Positions 37,920 to 48,895 are shown, counted from the first letter of the stretch. The stretch is 64,000 nucleotides of DNA from CAVOGJ01 sp963700865 (GCA_963700865.1 CAVOZC010000023.1:124001-188000); one strand, 5' to 3'. Made by a program: numbers and translations. Notes: a model not told the origin generated them from the sequence alone.

Positions 37920-40478
37920 TCAGGGGGATTCCACGTCACCGCCGTCCGCGGGTGGCTGCGACGCGAGCATTTCCGCGAGCCGAGCCATTTCGGTGGCCAC
38001 GTCGTCGCGCGTCTGCAGGGCGTCCGCGAGACTCGCATGTCGATTGCGGACGGCCTCGGCGGTGGCGGCCGCGTCCTCCGGCTGGCCGGCAGCCAGCTGT
38101 AAGCGGGCGATTTCCACGCCCGCTCGCAGCGTGGCCAGGGCAAAGGGGACGTGGTCGGGGGTTGCTTCGTGGAGCGGCAGATAGCGGCTCTCTCCCTGCC
38201 GCAAACAGGCGATCGCCTGGGCCCGTTCCCCCCGCGCCGCGTGCAGCGCAGCGCGCGTGAACTCGACGCCGCCCGCCGCTTCTTGGGCAAAGGGGGATTC
38301 CGGGAAGAGCGTCAGCAGGACCTCGGCGGCGGCGGCGCTGATTGCCAGGCTACGTTCCGCCTCGTCCAGTTGGCCCATGGATCGCAGTTGCTCGGCCAGC
38401 CCATTCCGCAGGCGACAGGTCATTAGATTCACGTCCCACGCACCCCGTTTGCCCGGTGGCGGCTCGACGTTGTCGAGGCAAGCCAAGCCGGCGCGAAGCG
38501 TGTCGATCGCCTCCTGGGTCTGCTGCATCTGCACATAAACGTTGGCCAGGCAACGATAATTTTCCGAATGCAGGATCGCCGATTGATAACCGCTGAAGTG
38601 GTCGGGATGGGGTTGAGCCAGATTGGCCCGCACCAGCTCAACGGCTTCCGCAAAATCGCCCCGTTGCTGGTAGAGGTCGACCAGGTTCATCCGCACGCCT
38701 TGCCTCACGAAGTAAAACTGCGTGGGATTCGCCTCCCGCGGCAGGACGCCTTTCGCGGCCAGCTCGTCGAACAGGGACAATGCCTGGTGGGCATTGGTAA
38801 TTGCGAGGTCGTCCTCACCCAGTTCGATAAGCAGCGGTGATAGATTGCTCAGCGCCATCGCTCCTTGATACTTGACAATGTCACTATCGGTCTCGCGCTG
38901 CATCAATTCGGTTTGCAATTCCGCGGCGCGTTTGATCAGGTCATGACGCAGGCCAGCAAATTCGGTCGAGTGGCGAAGTTTTTGTTCCAGCCCGATGATT
39001 TCATTAATCAGCTGCTGCGCGTTCACCAGGTGGGCACTGGCCCGTTCGCTTTGCTGCTGGGCCATGATCAAATTGGTTTCGGCGTTCTGCCGCTGGCGCT
39101 CGGCTTCGACGAGATTCGCCAAGGCGTTTTGCCGTTGCCAGAGGGCAATGCCCAGTCCTAAGGCGAGCGACAAAATCGTCACCGCTGACAGCAGGGCCAC
39201 GGCCGGATGTCGTTGAGCCCAGGTGATCATTTGTTCGGGCCAGGTCATCGGGCGGGCCAAGGTGGGAACGCCGCTCCGCCAACGGCGGAGGTCGGCCGCC
39301 AGCTCAAACGCGCTTGCGTAACGGTCGCGGGGCGACTTCCGCAGGCATTTTAAACAGATGGCTTCCAGGTCGCGCGGCAGGGACGGATCGAAGTTACGCG
39401 GGGGTACCGGCGGATCGGCTTCGATCGCGCGGAGCGTTGCCAGATGCGATGCTCCCTGAAAGGGCAGTCGTCCCGTCAGCAATTCATAGAGGATTGTGCC
39501 CAACGCATAGATGTCACTGGCAGCACCAATTTCGCCCGCGCCCCGTGCCTGTTCCGGAGACATATAGGCCGGTGTGCCGACCACGGCGCCGTCAAGGGTG
39601 ACCGATTCTTCCCGATCCGCCTGCAGATGGGCTAGTCCGAAATCAGTGATCCGCAATCGCGACGCCAGCGTCGACGGGTCTTCACCGGCCGGGGAATCCG
39701 TCTCCGTGGCTTCCACCAGGATGTTCGCGGGTTTCAGGTCGCGATGCACAATGCCCCGGCGATGCGCGTGTTCCGTCGCCTCGGCCAATTCGGCCACCAT
39801 GTCGGCGGCCGCTTCCGCGGGAACGGTCCGCTGCCGGGCGGCAAGCCATTGATGCAGGTTTTGCCCCGGACAGAAGGCGAAGGCGATGTAACTCACCGGT
39901 CCCAGCGATCCTGCCTCGAAAATGGGCACGATGGCCGGGTGGCTAAGGATGGCAGCGGCCCGCCCCTCGCGTTCAAATCGCCGCCGCGCCGCCGCGTTGC
40001 CCAGTGTGTGGGGCAGGGGAACTTTCAGGGCCACGAGGCGATCCAGTTGCGGGTCACGGGCCAGGAAGACTCGGGAGAATCCTCCCTGTCCAAGGACATC
40101 CAAGACCTCGAAGCGACCGAGAGAACGTGGCACCTCGTCCGGCCGGCGGCGGCTCGTTGGCGGGTCGCAGCGGGTGTCGTGGCCGGCCGTCTGGCAGGTG
40201 GCCACGTCTGCCTCGGACGGGGAGCGATGCGGATCGGCGCTGTCGCCCGACAGCTCCTGACCCAAAGCACGCAGGACATTCAGGTTGCGACGCACCCGAT
40301 TGAGGAACTCAAGCGCTTCGCCCGCCTGTTGCAGCTCTCGCAGCTCCGCCGGACTGAACTGATCCGCCGATTGGGCGAGCAAATCGCCGCTCGGCTGATC
40401 CTGGGAAATCTGCTCGTCCAGCTGCACGACGAGCTGGATCAAGCGCTCGTCGTGGTGGTCATCCGATCGACCCGTCAT
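37920..40478 (-). CDS. Transmembrane Ser/Thr protein kinase with TPR sensor domain
   Basis: The protein has 852 residues. A cytosolic N-terminal segment precedes the kinase domain: G-loop VLGQGGFSRVF near residue 128, VALKV lysine, catalytic IVHRDLKPANIL, ITDFGLAHL and GTPAYMSPEQA. All key residues are present, so it should be active. One membrane helix (AVALLSAVTILSLALGLGIAL) lies near 440. A coiled coil and TPR-type repeats follow and should be outside the cytosol. Its ATG lies inside the end of the ECF sigma gene (20-base overlap), a pairing typical of planctomycete ECF-kinase signalling units. Confidence 0.93.
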   Translation of the reverse strand: MTGRSDDHHDERLIQLVVQLDEQISQDQPSGDLLAQSADQFSPAELRELQQAGEALEFLNRVRRNLNVLRALGQELSGDSADPHRSPSEADVATCQTAGHDTRCDPPTSRRRPDEVPRSLGRFEVLDVLGQGGFSRVFLARDPQLDRLVALKVPLPHTLGNAAARRRFEREGRAAAILSHPAIVPIFEAGSLGPVSYIAFAFCPGQNLHQWLAARQRTVPAEAAADMVAELAEATEHAHRRGIVHRDLKPANILVEATETDSPAGEDPSTLASRLRITDFGLAHLQADREESVTLDGAVVGTPAYMSPEQARGAGEIGAASDIYALGTILYELLTGRLPFQGASHLATLRAIEADPPVPPRNFDPSLPRDLEAICLKCLRKSPRDRYASAFELAADLRRWRSGVPTLARPMTWPEQMITWAQRHPAVALLSAVTILSLALGLGIALWQRQNALANLVEAERQRQNAETNLIMAQQQSERASAHLVNAQQLINEIIGLEQKLRHSTEFAGLRHDLIKRAAELQTELMQRETDSDIVKYQGAMALSNLSPLLIELGEDDLAITNAHQALSLFDELAAKGVLPREANPTQFYFVRQGVRMNLVDLYQQRGDFAEAVELVRANLAQPHPDHFSGYQSAILHSENYRCLANVYVQMQQTQEAIDTLRAGLACLDNVEPPPGKRGAWDVNLMTCRLRNGLAEQLRSMGQLDEAERSLAISAAAAEVLLTLFPESPFAQEAAGGVEFTRAALHAARGERAQAIACLRQGESRYLPLHEATPDHVPFALATLRAGVEIARLQLAAGQPEDAAATAEAVRNRHASLADALQTRDDVATEMARLAEMLASQPPADGGDVESP

Positions 40479-41114
40479 CGTTGGCTCCGAGTTCCTCTTG
40501 TAGCATCAGGATCGCCCGGTACCAGAGCTTGGTCACCGAATCGAATGAGCGGTTCATGGCCTCCGCGACATCCTTGAAAGGTAATCGTTCCAGGCTGCGC
40601 AGCCGAATGACTTCCGCGTAATCGGCTGGCAGCGATGCGAGTGTGCGGTGGAGGATCGTAATCTGCTCGGCGGCAATCGCCTCACTTCCAGGCGTCCGTT
40701 GACGATCGGTGGGAACAAAGCCCGTGCCGCTATCCTGGTAATGAGCGCCCAACGGCTGTTCGCGGCGGATATTGCGTTTGTCACGATGAAAGTCCCGTTG
40801 CAGTTTCTTGACTTCGTTGGCGATGATCTGGTTCAGCCAGCCGTAAAATTCCTTGCCGGTGGTGCCGCGAAAGCCGTCAAACCCCTGAATTACCTGCGCA
40901 ACGACTGCTGGACGACGTCGGAAGTGCCGACCTTGCCCTGCAAGTTGGGCCCCAGCTTTTGCTGCGCCATCAATGCCATGTAGTCCTGGACGTGCTCCAG
41001 CAATAACGAGCGGGCCTGGTCCGATCCTTCCTTGGCTTGGGGTACCAGCAGACTGACCGTGTCGAGATCGATGGGGGGGGTTGCTTCGGGGTCCACGCTT
41101 GCGACTTGCTCCAT
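40459..41114 (-). CDS. ECF-type RNA polymerase sigma factor (one frameshift)
   Basis: The N-terminal part (41114 to about 40896) has region 2 start text: LVPQAKEGSDQARSLLLEHVQDYM and GTSDVVQQSLR. The C-terminal part continues in another frame: VIQGFDGFRGTTGKEFYGWLNQI (shown shortened), then region 4 LPADYAEVIRLRSLERLPFKDVA with the helix-turn-helix AMNRSFDSVTKLWYRA. One base is missing at about 40895, in a GCGC context; repaired, it is about 218 residues. It directs RNA polymerase to its own regulon and is likely controlled by the kinase it overlaps. Confidence 0.86.
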
Positions 41115-41456
41115 AGATGCCGCACGAGCCGAGATTGGCCGCGCTGGAGGTTAAAAGTTTTGCGAATGGCTGGTTGCCAGTATAGTCCGGCCGAGCGAAG
41201 TCTTGCGGCCAGGGCGGGTGCCGTCCGCCGGGTTGCGGGCCAGTTGCAGCGATATTTCGCGATGTAAGGACGGCTGCTCGGTCGCTGCCGCAATTTTTCT
41301 TACGTTTCTTCCCTCCGCGCGGCCAAACCGTGGCCGGCGTGGAATCTCCCCCCTAGCCGCCCGCGGCGACCCCAGGCCATGGCCGCGGGTTGTTGTCGCG
41401 GCCCCGCTCGTGACGCGGACAACGAGCTCCCTCACCAAATCATCAGGAGATTCGCC
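41115..41456. other. Divergent promoter region, sigma factor / large surface protein
   Basis: These 342 bp lie between two divergent starts and must hold both promoters. I see no gene and no clear operator. A CAGGAG ribosome site stands just before the ATG at 41457. Confidence 0.5.
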
Positions 41457-44400
41457 ATGCCTTATCCTCGCAGGTTTCTCATCCAGACGTGCATCGCGAT
41501 GCTCCTGGCGTCCTCGCTGGCGTTTCTCTCCATCCCGGCGTTGGCCGCCACGATCGCCTGGGATGACGGGCAAACCGGGCTGGGAAGCAAGCAATGGTCG
41601 CGAAGTCTTAATTGGAATCCTAACGTGCTCCCGGGGGCGGCGGATGATGTGGTGATCGGCAATCTGGTCCCGGCGCAGGGCGATGCCACGCTTGTCAACC
41701 AGGACTTTTCCATCCGCAGCCTCACACTCATGTCGGGTGCCAGCGCCGATACGACCTCGAATTTCCTGCAGGTGAATGGGCCACTCGATATTGGCCTCGC
41801 TTCCCGCATGATCATTTCGCAGCATGCCGCCGGCCCGTCGACCGTATCGTTTCAGATGGGAGGCGCCATTTCGATCGCCAATCTGGGCAGCTTCGACCTC
41901 CGCGGCGGTTTCGCGCGACTGGGCGGTTCGGTCACGGTCGGTCTGGGCGGAGCCTTCGAAGGCTTCGGTGATTTCCAGTTCACAAACGGGCTCGTTTCGG
42001 CAACCACCATCTTCACCAATAATGGCTCGCTGAAGACCGGCCGGGCGGCGGGCGCTGCCGCCACCGATCATTTTACCCTGCGGCTGCGTGCCAACGATCC
42101 CGATGGCTTTATCGATCTCGACGGGGTCAACGACAACCGCGTGGTCAACATCGTGGAAAATACGACGCTTGACCTCGACATGTCGCCGCGAACGTTTCGG
42201 GGCACCATGACGATGGCCGCCAGTTCGGTCTTCGACACACAGTACGGCTTGATCAGCAGCGGAGGAGCGACGTTTGAGATCAACGCGGCGACCGCGAATG
42301 CGGGCGTTTCCAGCACGGCGACCATCCGCGGCGGGGCCCTCAGCCTGTCCGACGCAACGATCAACGTGCACACGGGTACGCTCGTCGTGGAATCCGATCT
42401 GACGGGTAATGCCCTCTCATCGATCGTGCTCGATCCGAACAGCACGTTACAGCTGGACGGTGATGTCACGTATTCCGGGGCGCTTACCCGCTCCGCGACG
42501 GGGCGGAACAACTGGATCATTAACGGCATGGCCGACCTCTCCGGAGGTGCCATTAACTGGGGACTGAGTGCCACCGACGACACGGTGATCAATCAAGGCG
42601 CCGAATTGAAGATTGTCGGCAGCTTCAACGTCGGGACGTTGACCGAGAACAAGTACAATGGCGAAATCTTCCTGAACGGGGGCAAACTGTGGTTGCCCGC
42701 GCTGACGGACCCCGCGGTGCTCGCGGGGCGCGTGCATGTCACCTCCCTGCCGGGAGCCTCCGCGAATCTCGTGGGCAACGCGATTTACGAAGACGTGATT
42801 ACTGTGAACGGTGACAGTATTGCGAATTTCAACGGTACCGTCACGCTGCGGGATGCCGGTCGCTTCGTCCTCCAAGCCAACATGCGGACTTACAGCGCGG
42901 TTACATTTGGCAGTGGAGGCCTCAACTCGGCGCGGGTACTTGGAATTTCCTGGGCGGGGCGACGGTCGATGTCGATACAACGATCGACCTGTCGAGCGGC
43001 GACATGAACCTGGCCGACAATCCGGCCGCGCGGACGCATCAACTGAATGCCGATTGGACGATTGAGGCCGACAGCCTGGGAGGCGATGTGGGTGGGGATC
43101 AGCCCGTGACCTTCAATATCAACAACGTGAATGCTCAATTGACGGTGAATCTCAATAATCCGCAGGACGCCTGGACGCTCGGCAGCTTGGGCACCTTGAA
43201 TGTCCTATCCGCCGGGACTCTCAGCACCTCGTTGGCTGGTTCCGATGTGCAAGTCGCGGGACGCATCAACGTGGAGCATGCGCAGCGGTTCACGGCGCAA
43301 CTTCATCTGGCACAATCGGGAATCATTGATTTGCGGACTGCCTCGACGGTGCTGTACCTCAACGGCGGTTCCTCCACCGAACTGAATTCGATCGCCGGAG
43401 GCTTGATCAGCGGCGCGGGTACCTTGGCCTCGTCGACCTCGGGACTGACAGGCTTTGGCACCGTGAATACGGATATTTCGTTTACGCAGGGTGCTGATTT
43501 GAAGGCCAATGGTGGCACGCTGGTCATCAACGGAGACATCCTGGCCGCCGATGTGGTGCGGGTGGAGCAAGCCGGCACTTTGCGGGTGAATACCCCTTTC
43601 GATACGGGGAATATCGGCGATCTGCAAATGCGGGGTGGGCGGCTGGTGGCAACCACCCTGACGAACTCTGGCGTGATCGAAGGCTATGGTAGCGTCGAGG
43701 CCCAATCGCTGACGAATATCGGTTCGCTGCAAGGCGCCTCGGGTCAGACTCTGGTGATCGATACGGTTCAGGCCCCGAATCTGGATGGCATCGACGGTGT
43801 CAACCTCTTCGGAACGGTCGAAGCCCGTTTCGGCAGCATTACGATCGTCGACCCGTTGGCCGATTCGTACTCGAGTACCGCACTGGTGGCGGCGGGCCAG
43901 GTGCTGGACTTTCAGGCCGGCTGGCGGCTGGACGTGGCGGGCTCGCTCAGCTTCCTGGGCTTCAACACACCGGCCGTGTTGCGCGGCGGAACGACGTTTC
44001 TGGAAGGTACGGTCGACGTCGATCTCAAGGGCGCGATCGAGGCGCGGACCTTGATCCAGTCCTCCGCAGTCGTCAATCTGAACGACGCGAATGATGAACT
44101 TCTGTTGCGCGGCCACACGACGATTTCGATTGGCGCGACATTCAACGGGAACGGCAGGGTCGTCAACGAAACGGGTGGTCGACTCGAGGCTCTCTCCGGC
44201 GCGATCGTGATGGTCGACGTCGTGAACGGCGGCGATATGGAGATCAACAATCAACCCGGGATCATCGCTCTGCGGTCCTTCCAGCAATTGGGAACGGGCA
44301 GCCTGGACATCGATCTCGGCTCGTCGGCAGCGGAAAGCTACCAGCAGTTGCTGCTGGTCGAGGACGCCCTACTGGACGGGACCCTCACGGTCGGTCTACT

Positions 44401-45040
44401 CGGAGGCTTCGCGCCCGTGCTGAATGACAGCTTCACCATCATCTCGACAAATATCGGAACGGTCTCTGGCACGTTCGCCACGACGAATCTGCCGGAGCTG
44501 GGATCTGGTCTGAATTGGCTCGTCGATTACTCCGACGCCACGGCCGTTGTCCTCCGCGTGGTGGCGGCCGGCATCTCGGGCGATTTTGACATGAATGGTG
44601 ACTACGCGTGCGAGGACATTGACCTGCTGGTTGCCGAGATTGCTGCAGGGACCAACAGCGGGGCCTTTGATCTGACGGGCGATGGAGCCGTGGATGGCGA
44701 TGATCTGACGGCGTGGCTGGCCGAAGCCGGCGCCGCCGAACTCGGTTCCGGCGATCCTTATCTCCTAGGCGATGCGAATCTCGACGGTGTCGTCGATACG
44801 AGTGATTTCAACTTGTGGAATGGGAGCAAGTTCACGAGCACGGCGGCCTGGTGCGCGGGAGACTTCAACGCGGATGGCGTGGTCGACACGAGTGATTTCA
44901 ATATCTGGAATGGCAACAAGTTCCAGTCGTCCGCGCGGCCGGCAGCCGTTCCTGAACCTACGTCACGGGTCCTGTGGCTGTGTGGCCTGTTGGCGTGCCG
45001 ATGGCTCCGCCGGTCCGGCAGGCCGCCGCGTACCGCCTGA
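41457..45040 (+). CDS. Large autotransporter-like repeat protein with dockerin-like loops and PEP-CTERM tail (one frameshift)
   Basis: CAGGAG precedes ATG 41457. After repair of one missing base at about 42931 (giving GAGTWNFLGGATVDV), the product has about 1194 residues. It opens with a signal peptide (AMLLASSLAFLSIPALA). About 1000 residues of Gly/Asn/Thr-rich strand repeats follow (NNGSLKTG, GTLVVESDL, GLNSAGTW-type), the pattern of autotransporter passenger beta-helices. No autotransporter barrel is present. Instead the end carries four calcium loops (DFDMNGDYACEDID, DLTGDGAVDGDDL, DANLDGVVDTSDFN, DFNADGVVDTSDFN) and AVPEPTSRVLWLCGLLACRWL, a PEP-CTERM tail. It is probably a surface adhesin or matrix protein. 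Confidence 0.84.
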
Positions 45041-45191
45041 ACGCCGCCCGCTCGGTGACGGCCTGAAGGGGAGCAGACGCGGAAACTTCCTGGTTTCTCC
45101 CGCTGAAGTCGACGTCCAGTCGCCCGCTGGACGCGCGAACGCGACGGCGGCCCTACTTAACCCTGCGGTAGCGGCCTATAATCGCCGGTCT

Positions 45192-46214
45192 ATGTCGATG
45201 ATCGAAATCAAGGGTCTGACGAAGACCTACCGGGTGTATCAAAAAAAGGAAGGGCTGGGCGCCTCGCTGCGCGGGCTGTTCCAGCGGGAGTATCGTGATG
45301 TGCGGGCGGTGCGGGACATCGACCTGACGGTCGAACCGGGTGAGTTTGTGGCCTTTCTCGGGCCCAATGGTGCCGGGAAGACGACGACGCTCAAGCTGCT
45401 GTCCGGCGTGATCACGCCGACGTCCGGCGCCGCGACCGTCATGGGCTTTGTTCCGTGGGAACGGGCCAACGAGTACCGCCGCCGCTTCGCCCTGGTAATG
45501 GGACAAAAGAATCAGCTCTGGTGGGACCTGCCGGCTCAGGAATCGTTTCGACTGCACCAGCAGATCTACGGGATTCCCGAGAACCGGTTTCGTGCCACGT
45601 TGGACGAGTTGTCCGAGTTGCTGAATGTGGGCGAACTGTTGGGGCAACCGGTTCGAGAGCTGTCCCTTGGCGAGCGGATGAAGATGGAGCTGACCGGTGC
45701 CTTGTTGCATTCGCCGGAAGTCCTGTTCCTCGACGAACCCACCATCGGACTGGACGTCGTTGCCCAGCACAATATTCAGCAATTCCTCCGCCGTTACCAG
45801 CAGCGGCAGAAAACAACCATTCTGCTGACCAGCCACTATATGAAGGACGTCGCCGCGCTGTGCCGGCGAGTGGTGATCATTGCCCAGGGGCAGATCAAGT
45901 ACGACGGTTCGCTGACCGGCATCGTCGATCGCTTCAGCGGTCACAAAGTCGTCTCGCTGCTCTTCGCGGACGGCCAGTTGCCGTCCGATTTGGCCAAGTA
46001 CGGTGAGGTCATGGAGATCGAGGCGCCGCGGGCGAAGTTACGTATTCCGCGGCAGCAGGTGGCCAAGCTGCTCAGCGCGATCCTGGACGGATACGCCATT
46101 GAGGACGTGAGCGTCGAGGATCCGCCCTTGGAAGAGGTCATCGCGGATATGTTTTCCCAGGTTGGCAAGGATGATGCGGCCAGTAAGACGCCCGATATTG
46201 CGGGGGCCGTGTAG
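45192..46214 (+). CDS. ABC-2 exporter, ATP-binding protein
   Basis: The protein has 340 residues from ATG 45192; ATG 45198 is also possible. Walker A is LGPNGAGKTTTLK, the Q-loop lies at MGQKNQLWWDL, the signature is LSLGERMKMEL, and Walker B is VLFLDEPTIGLD, followed by the His switch LLTSHYMKD. The MGQKNQLWWDL version marks the ABC subfamily that pairs with two related 6-helix permeases. It heads a run of six co-directional genes ending in ebo-like genes. The permease frame overlaps its end. Confidence 0.94.
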   Translation: MSMIEIKGLTKTYRVYQKKEGLGASLRGLFQREYRDVRAVRDIDLTVEPGEFVAFLGPNGAGKTTTLKLLSGVITPTSGAATVMGFVPWERANEYRRRFALVMGQKNQLWWDLPAQESFRLHQQIYGIPENRFRATLDELSELLNVGELLGQPVRELSLGERMKMELTGALLHSPEVLFLDEPTIGLDVVAQHNIQQFLRRYQQRQKTTILLTSHYMKDVAALCRRVVIIAQGQIKYDGSLTGIVDRFSGHKVVSLLFADGQLPSDLAKYGEVMEIEAPRAKLRIPRQQVAKLLSAILDGYAIEDVSVEDPPLEEVIADMFSQVGKDDAASKTPDIAGAV

Positions 46215-47049
46215 TGTACGCGCGGCGCAAACCTGGTGGACGATCTTGCGGATTGCGCTCGAGGAGCGGTTGGTCTATCGGGGCGATTTTGCGTTGGGCA
46301 CGCTGATGCGGTTTTTGCCGATCATCACCCAGATCTTTCTGTGGTGGGCAATTTTCCAGGCCATCCGTGCTGAGCAGGGGACCGGGACCGAGGCGAACAT
46401 TCGCGGCTATTCGTATACCGATTTTGTCGCCTATTACTTGCTGACCATGTTGGCACGCGCTTTTTCGAGCATGCCCGGCCTCGCCAGTGGCATCGCGCAG
46501 CAGGTACGTTCGGGCGAGGTCAAGAAGTTTCTCATCCAGCCCATCGACTTGCTCGGCTTTTTGCTCCTGACGCGCGTGGCCCACAAACTGGCATATTACT
46601 CGGTGGCGATCGGTCCCTTTGCGCTCGTTTACTGGCTGTGCCTGGACTATTTTCCGCCACCACCCGATCTGACCACGTTTGCCGCTTTCCTGGCGACGCT
46701 GCTGATGGGGTTCATCCTGGGGTTTTTCCTGGAAGCCTCCTTGGGACTGGTGAGTTTCTGGTTCCTCGAAGTTAGTTCGCTGCTCTTCGTCTACATGCTG
46801 TTCAGCTTTTTTCTTTCCGGGCACATGTTTCCGCTTGATATGTTGCCATCCCCCTTTGACACGATCGTCGAATTTCTGCCTCTGCAGTATCTGGCCTATT
46901 TCCCGGCGGCGGTCTTCTTGGGCAAGGTCACCGGGACTCGGCTGGTCGTCGGTCTGGCGGCGGAAGTCGGCTGGATCGTTTTCTTTATCCTGTTGTCACG
47001 GTGGATGTTTTCCGCGGGCGTAAGGCGATACAGCGGATTCGGAGGTTAA
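46171..47049 (+). CDS. ABC-2 family permease, first subunit
   Basis: The homologous part begins at about 46230 (WWTILRIALEERLVYRGDFALG). ATG 46171 overlaps the ATPase gene and is the best visible start; TTG 46162 and TTG 46240 are alternatives. There are about 292 residues and six hydrophobic stretches, for example LMRFLPIITQIFLWWAIF, AFLATLLMGFILGFFLEASL and LLFVYMLFSFFLSGHMF. It forms a channel half of the exporter with the next gene. Confidence 0.88.
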   Translation: MMRPVRRPILRGPCSVRAAQTWWTILRIALEERLVYRGDFALGTLMRFLPIITQIFLWWAIFQAIRAEQGTGTEANIRGYSYTDFVAYYLLTMLARAFSSMPGLASGIAQQVRSGEVKKFLIQPIDLLGFLLLTRVAHKLAYYSVAIGPFALVYWLCLDYFPPPPDLTTFAAFLATLLMGFILGFFLEASLGLVSFWFLEVSSLLFVYMLFSFFLSGHMFPLDMLPSPFDTIVEFLPLQYLAYFPAAVFLGKVTGTRLVVGLAAEVGWIVFFILLSRWMFSAGVRRYSGFGG

Positions 47050-47052
47050 GTG

Positions 47053-47907
47053 ATGGCATCCACGCAGCATCGTGCGCCGTACCTGGCCGTCTTGTGGACG
47101 TTCATTCGCAACAGTCTGGTCCGCGATATGAGTTTTCGCACGAATTTTCTCATCGAGTGCCTGGCTTCGACATCCTGGATCTTCATGAACGTGGGCTTCT
47201 ACCTGCTCATTTTCCAATTTACCAATCAGATTGGCGCCGATAGTGGCTGGGGTAAGTACGAATTCTTCGTCTTCCTGGCCACGACGATGTTCGTGAACAG
47301 TATCGTGCAGGCTTTCTTCATGCCCAATGCGCAGGAGTTCAGCGAGCTGATTCGCACCGGGGGGCTTGATTTTGCCCTGCTCAAACCAATCGATACGCAG
47401 TTCGTGATTTCCCTGCAGCGGGTGGAATGGGCCACCCTCTCCAACTTCGTGGTCGGTCTCGCGATGTTGGCGTTCAGCTTGTGGAAGCTTGCCACGCGCC
47501 CGGACCATCCCTTGCACATCCATCCCGCGGCGTATTTCCTCTACCCCTTTTTCATCGTGTGTGGCGTCATGATCCTGTACAGCCTGATGATCGCCTTGGC
47601 CGCCACGAGTATCTGGTTGGGACGAAATCAGACGCTCTACAATTTCTGGTTCTATATCACCAACTTCTCTCGTTACCCGATGGAGATTTATGACGGACCT
47701 TGGGGCACACCCCTCCGTTCGTTCTTTACTTTCATCATTCCCGTGTTGATTGTCGTCAATGTGCCGGCTCGCCTGCTGGCCAAACCGCTGGTTAAGAGTG
47801 GTTTCTTGTTGCCGCTGTTCGCGTTGGCGGCCACCGCGGCCAGTCTGTGGGCATCGCGCTGGGTGTTCTGTCGGGCCCTCAAGGGCTACCGCAGCGCCAG
47901 CAGTTGA
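47053..47907 (+). CDS. ABC-2 family permease, second subunit
   Basis: GGAGG lies 7 bp before ATG 47053, and the preceding stop is 4 bp away. The protein has 284 residues with six membrane segments (LASTSWIFMNVGFYLLIFQF, ATLSNFVVGLAMLAFSLW, YFLYPFFIVCGVMILYSLM). SELIRTGGLDFALLKPIDTQF is the cytosolic loop seen in this permease pair (RxGxxDxxLxxPxxxx). The substrate is unknown. The UbiA-like gene begins 8 bp later, so the exporter and the ebo-like genes probably share a message. Confidence 0.9.
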   Translation: MASTQHRAPYLAVLWTFIRNSLVRDMSFRTNFLIECLASTSWIFMNVGFYLLIFQFTNQIGADSGWGKYEFFVFLATTMFVNSIVQAFFMPNAQEFSELIRTGGLDFALLKPIDTQFVISLQRVEWATLSNFVVGLAMLAFSLWKLATRPDHPLHIHPAAYFLYPFFIVCGVMILYSLMIALAATSIWLGRNQTLYNFWFYITNFSRYPMEIYDGPWGTPLRSFFTFIIPVLIVVNVPARLLAKPLVKSGFLLPLFALAATAASLWASRWVFCRALKGYRSASS

Positions 47908-47914
47908 GGTGGTC

Positions 47915-48868
47915 GTGCTCAAGTCACTTTGCCAATTGGTCCGACTGCCCAACGTCTTCACCGTGATGGCCGACATTGCCTTGGGCTACCTGTTCGTTCA
48001 TCCTGGCTTCACGCCGCTGGCGCCATTCCTCTGCCTGCTGGTGGCTTCGATCGGCCTGTATTGGGCCGGCATGGTCCTCAACGACTGGTTTGACGTCGAG
48101 CAGGATCGGAAGGAGCGACCCGAGCGGCCCCTGCCGTCGGGTGCGATTGGTCTGCCCGCCGCCTTGGGAATGGGCGGGAGCCTTCTCGTCCTGGGTGTGC
48201 TGTGCGGTTTTCTGGCAGGCCACCTGTCCGCGGGTACCGATCTCCCCTGGCGCAGTGGTGTGGTGGCCACGGGCATGGCCTGCTGCATCGTGGCCTACGA
48301 TGCGGGCGGGAAACGCCGTTGGTTCGGGCCGCCGCTGATGGGAGCCTGTCGGTTTGGCAATCTCCTGCTTGGTATGAGTACGGGGCCCGTCATCTGGGAC
48401 TATGCGGTGCCGCCCACGGGATTCGACGCCGCGCAGCTGGCCGTGGCGGGTGGACTGGGTATTTACGTGGCGGGGATCACGTGGCTGGCGAGCAACGAAG
48501 CGGGCACGCCTCGTCGAGGCCCCCTGATCGGGGCCGCCCTTGTCATGGTCCTGGGACTGATTCTGCTCGGCACCTTCACCTGGCAGCACGTCTGTCAGGC
48601 CGGGCGTTACGATCTGACGATGCGTCACGGACTCTGGCCCATCATTGTGCTGTTACTGGCGGTGCCGATCGTGCGGCGCGTCGCGGCGTTGGCGGCCGCC
48701 CCCTCGCCGGCTCGGGTTCAAGCCGCCGTGAAAAGCGGTATCCTGTCGCTGATCGTTTTCGACGCGGCGGTCTGTCTGGCGGTCCGTTCGCCGTGGGGGT
48801 GGAGCGTGGCGATCCTGTCGCTCATGATTCCCACCGTATTGTTGGGACGTGTCTTTTATTCCACGTGA
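47915..48868 (+). CDS. eboC: UbiA-like prenyltransferase, EboC type
   Basis: The protein has 317 residues from GTG 47915 (GTG 47909 also in frame). Eight to nine hydrophobic segments are present. The prenyl diphosphate site is LNDWFDVEQDRKERPERPL, that is NDxxDxxxD, followed by RPLPSG as in UbiA enzymes. The gene sits beside EboE-, EboF- and EboB-like genes, which makes EboC the best call. Ebo clusters are linked to moving metabolite precursors across the inner membrane. It begins 7 bp after the permease stop. Confidence 0.85.
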   Translation: MLKSLCQLVRLPNVFTVMADIALGYLFVHPGFTPLAPFLCLLVASIGLYWAGMVLNDWFDVEQDRKERPERPLPSGAIGLPAALGMGGSLLVLGVLCGFLAGHLSAGTDLPWRSGVVATGMACCIVAYDAGGKRRWFGPPLMGACRFGNLLLGMSTGPVIWDYAVPPTGFDAAQLAVAGGLGIYVAGITWLASNEAGTPRRGPLIGAALVMVLGLILLGTFTWQHVCQAGRYDLTMRHGLWPIIVLLLAVPIVRRVAALAAAPSPARVQAAVKSGILSLIVFDAAVCLAVRSPWGWSVAILSLMIPTVLLGRVFYST

Positions 48869-48895
48869 GAGGGCGAGTTGTCTCGCCACCATCCC

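Noticed and set aside
37778..38290. Minus-strand ORF at the end of the kinase gene
   Set aside because: It is another frame of the kinase's C-terminal TPR region, Arg/Pro-rich and without domain signal.
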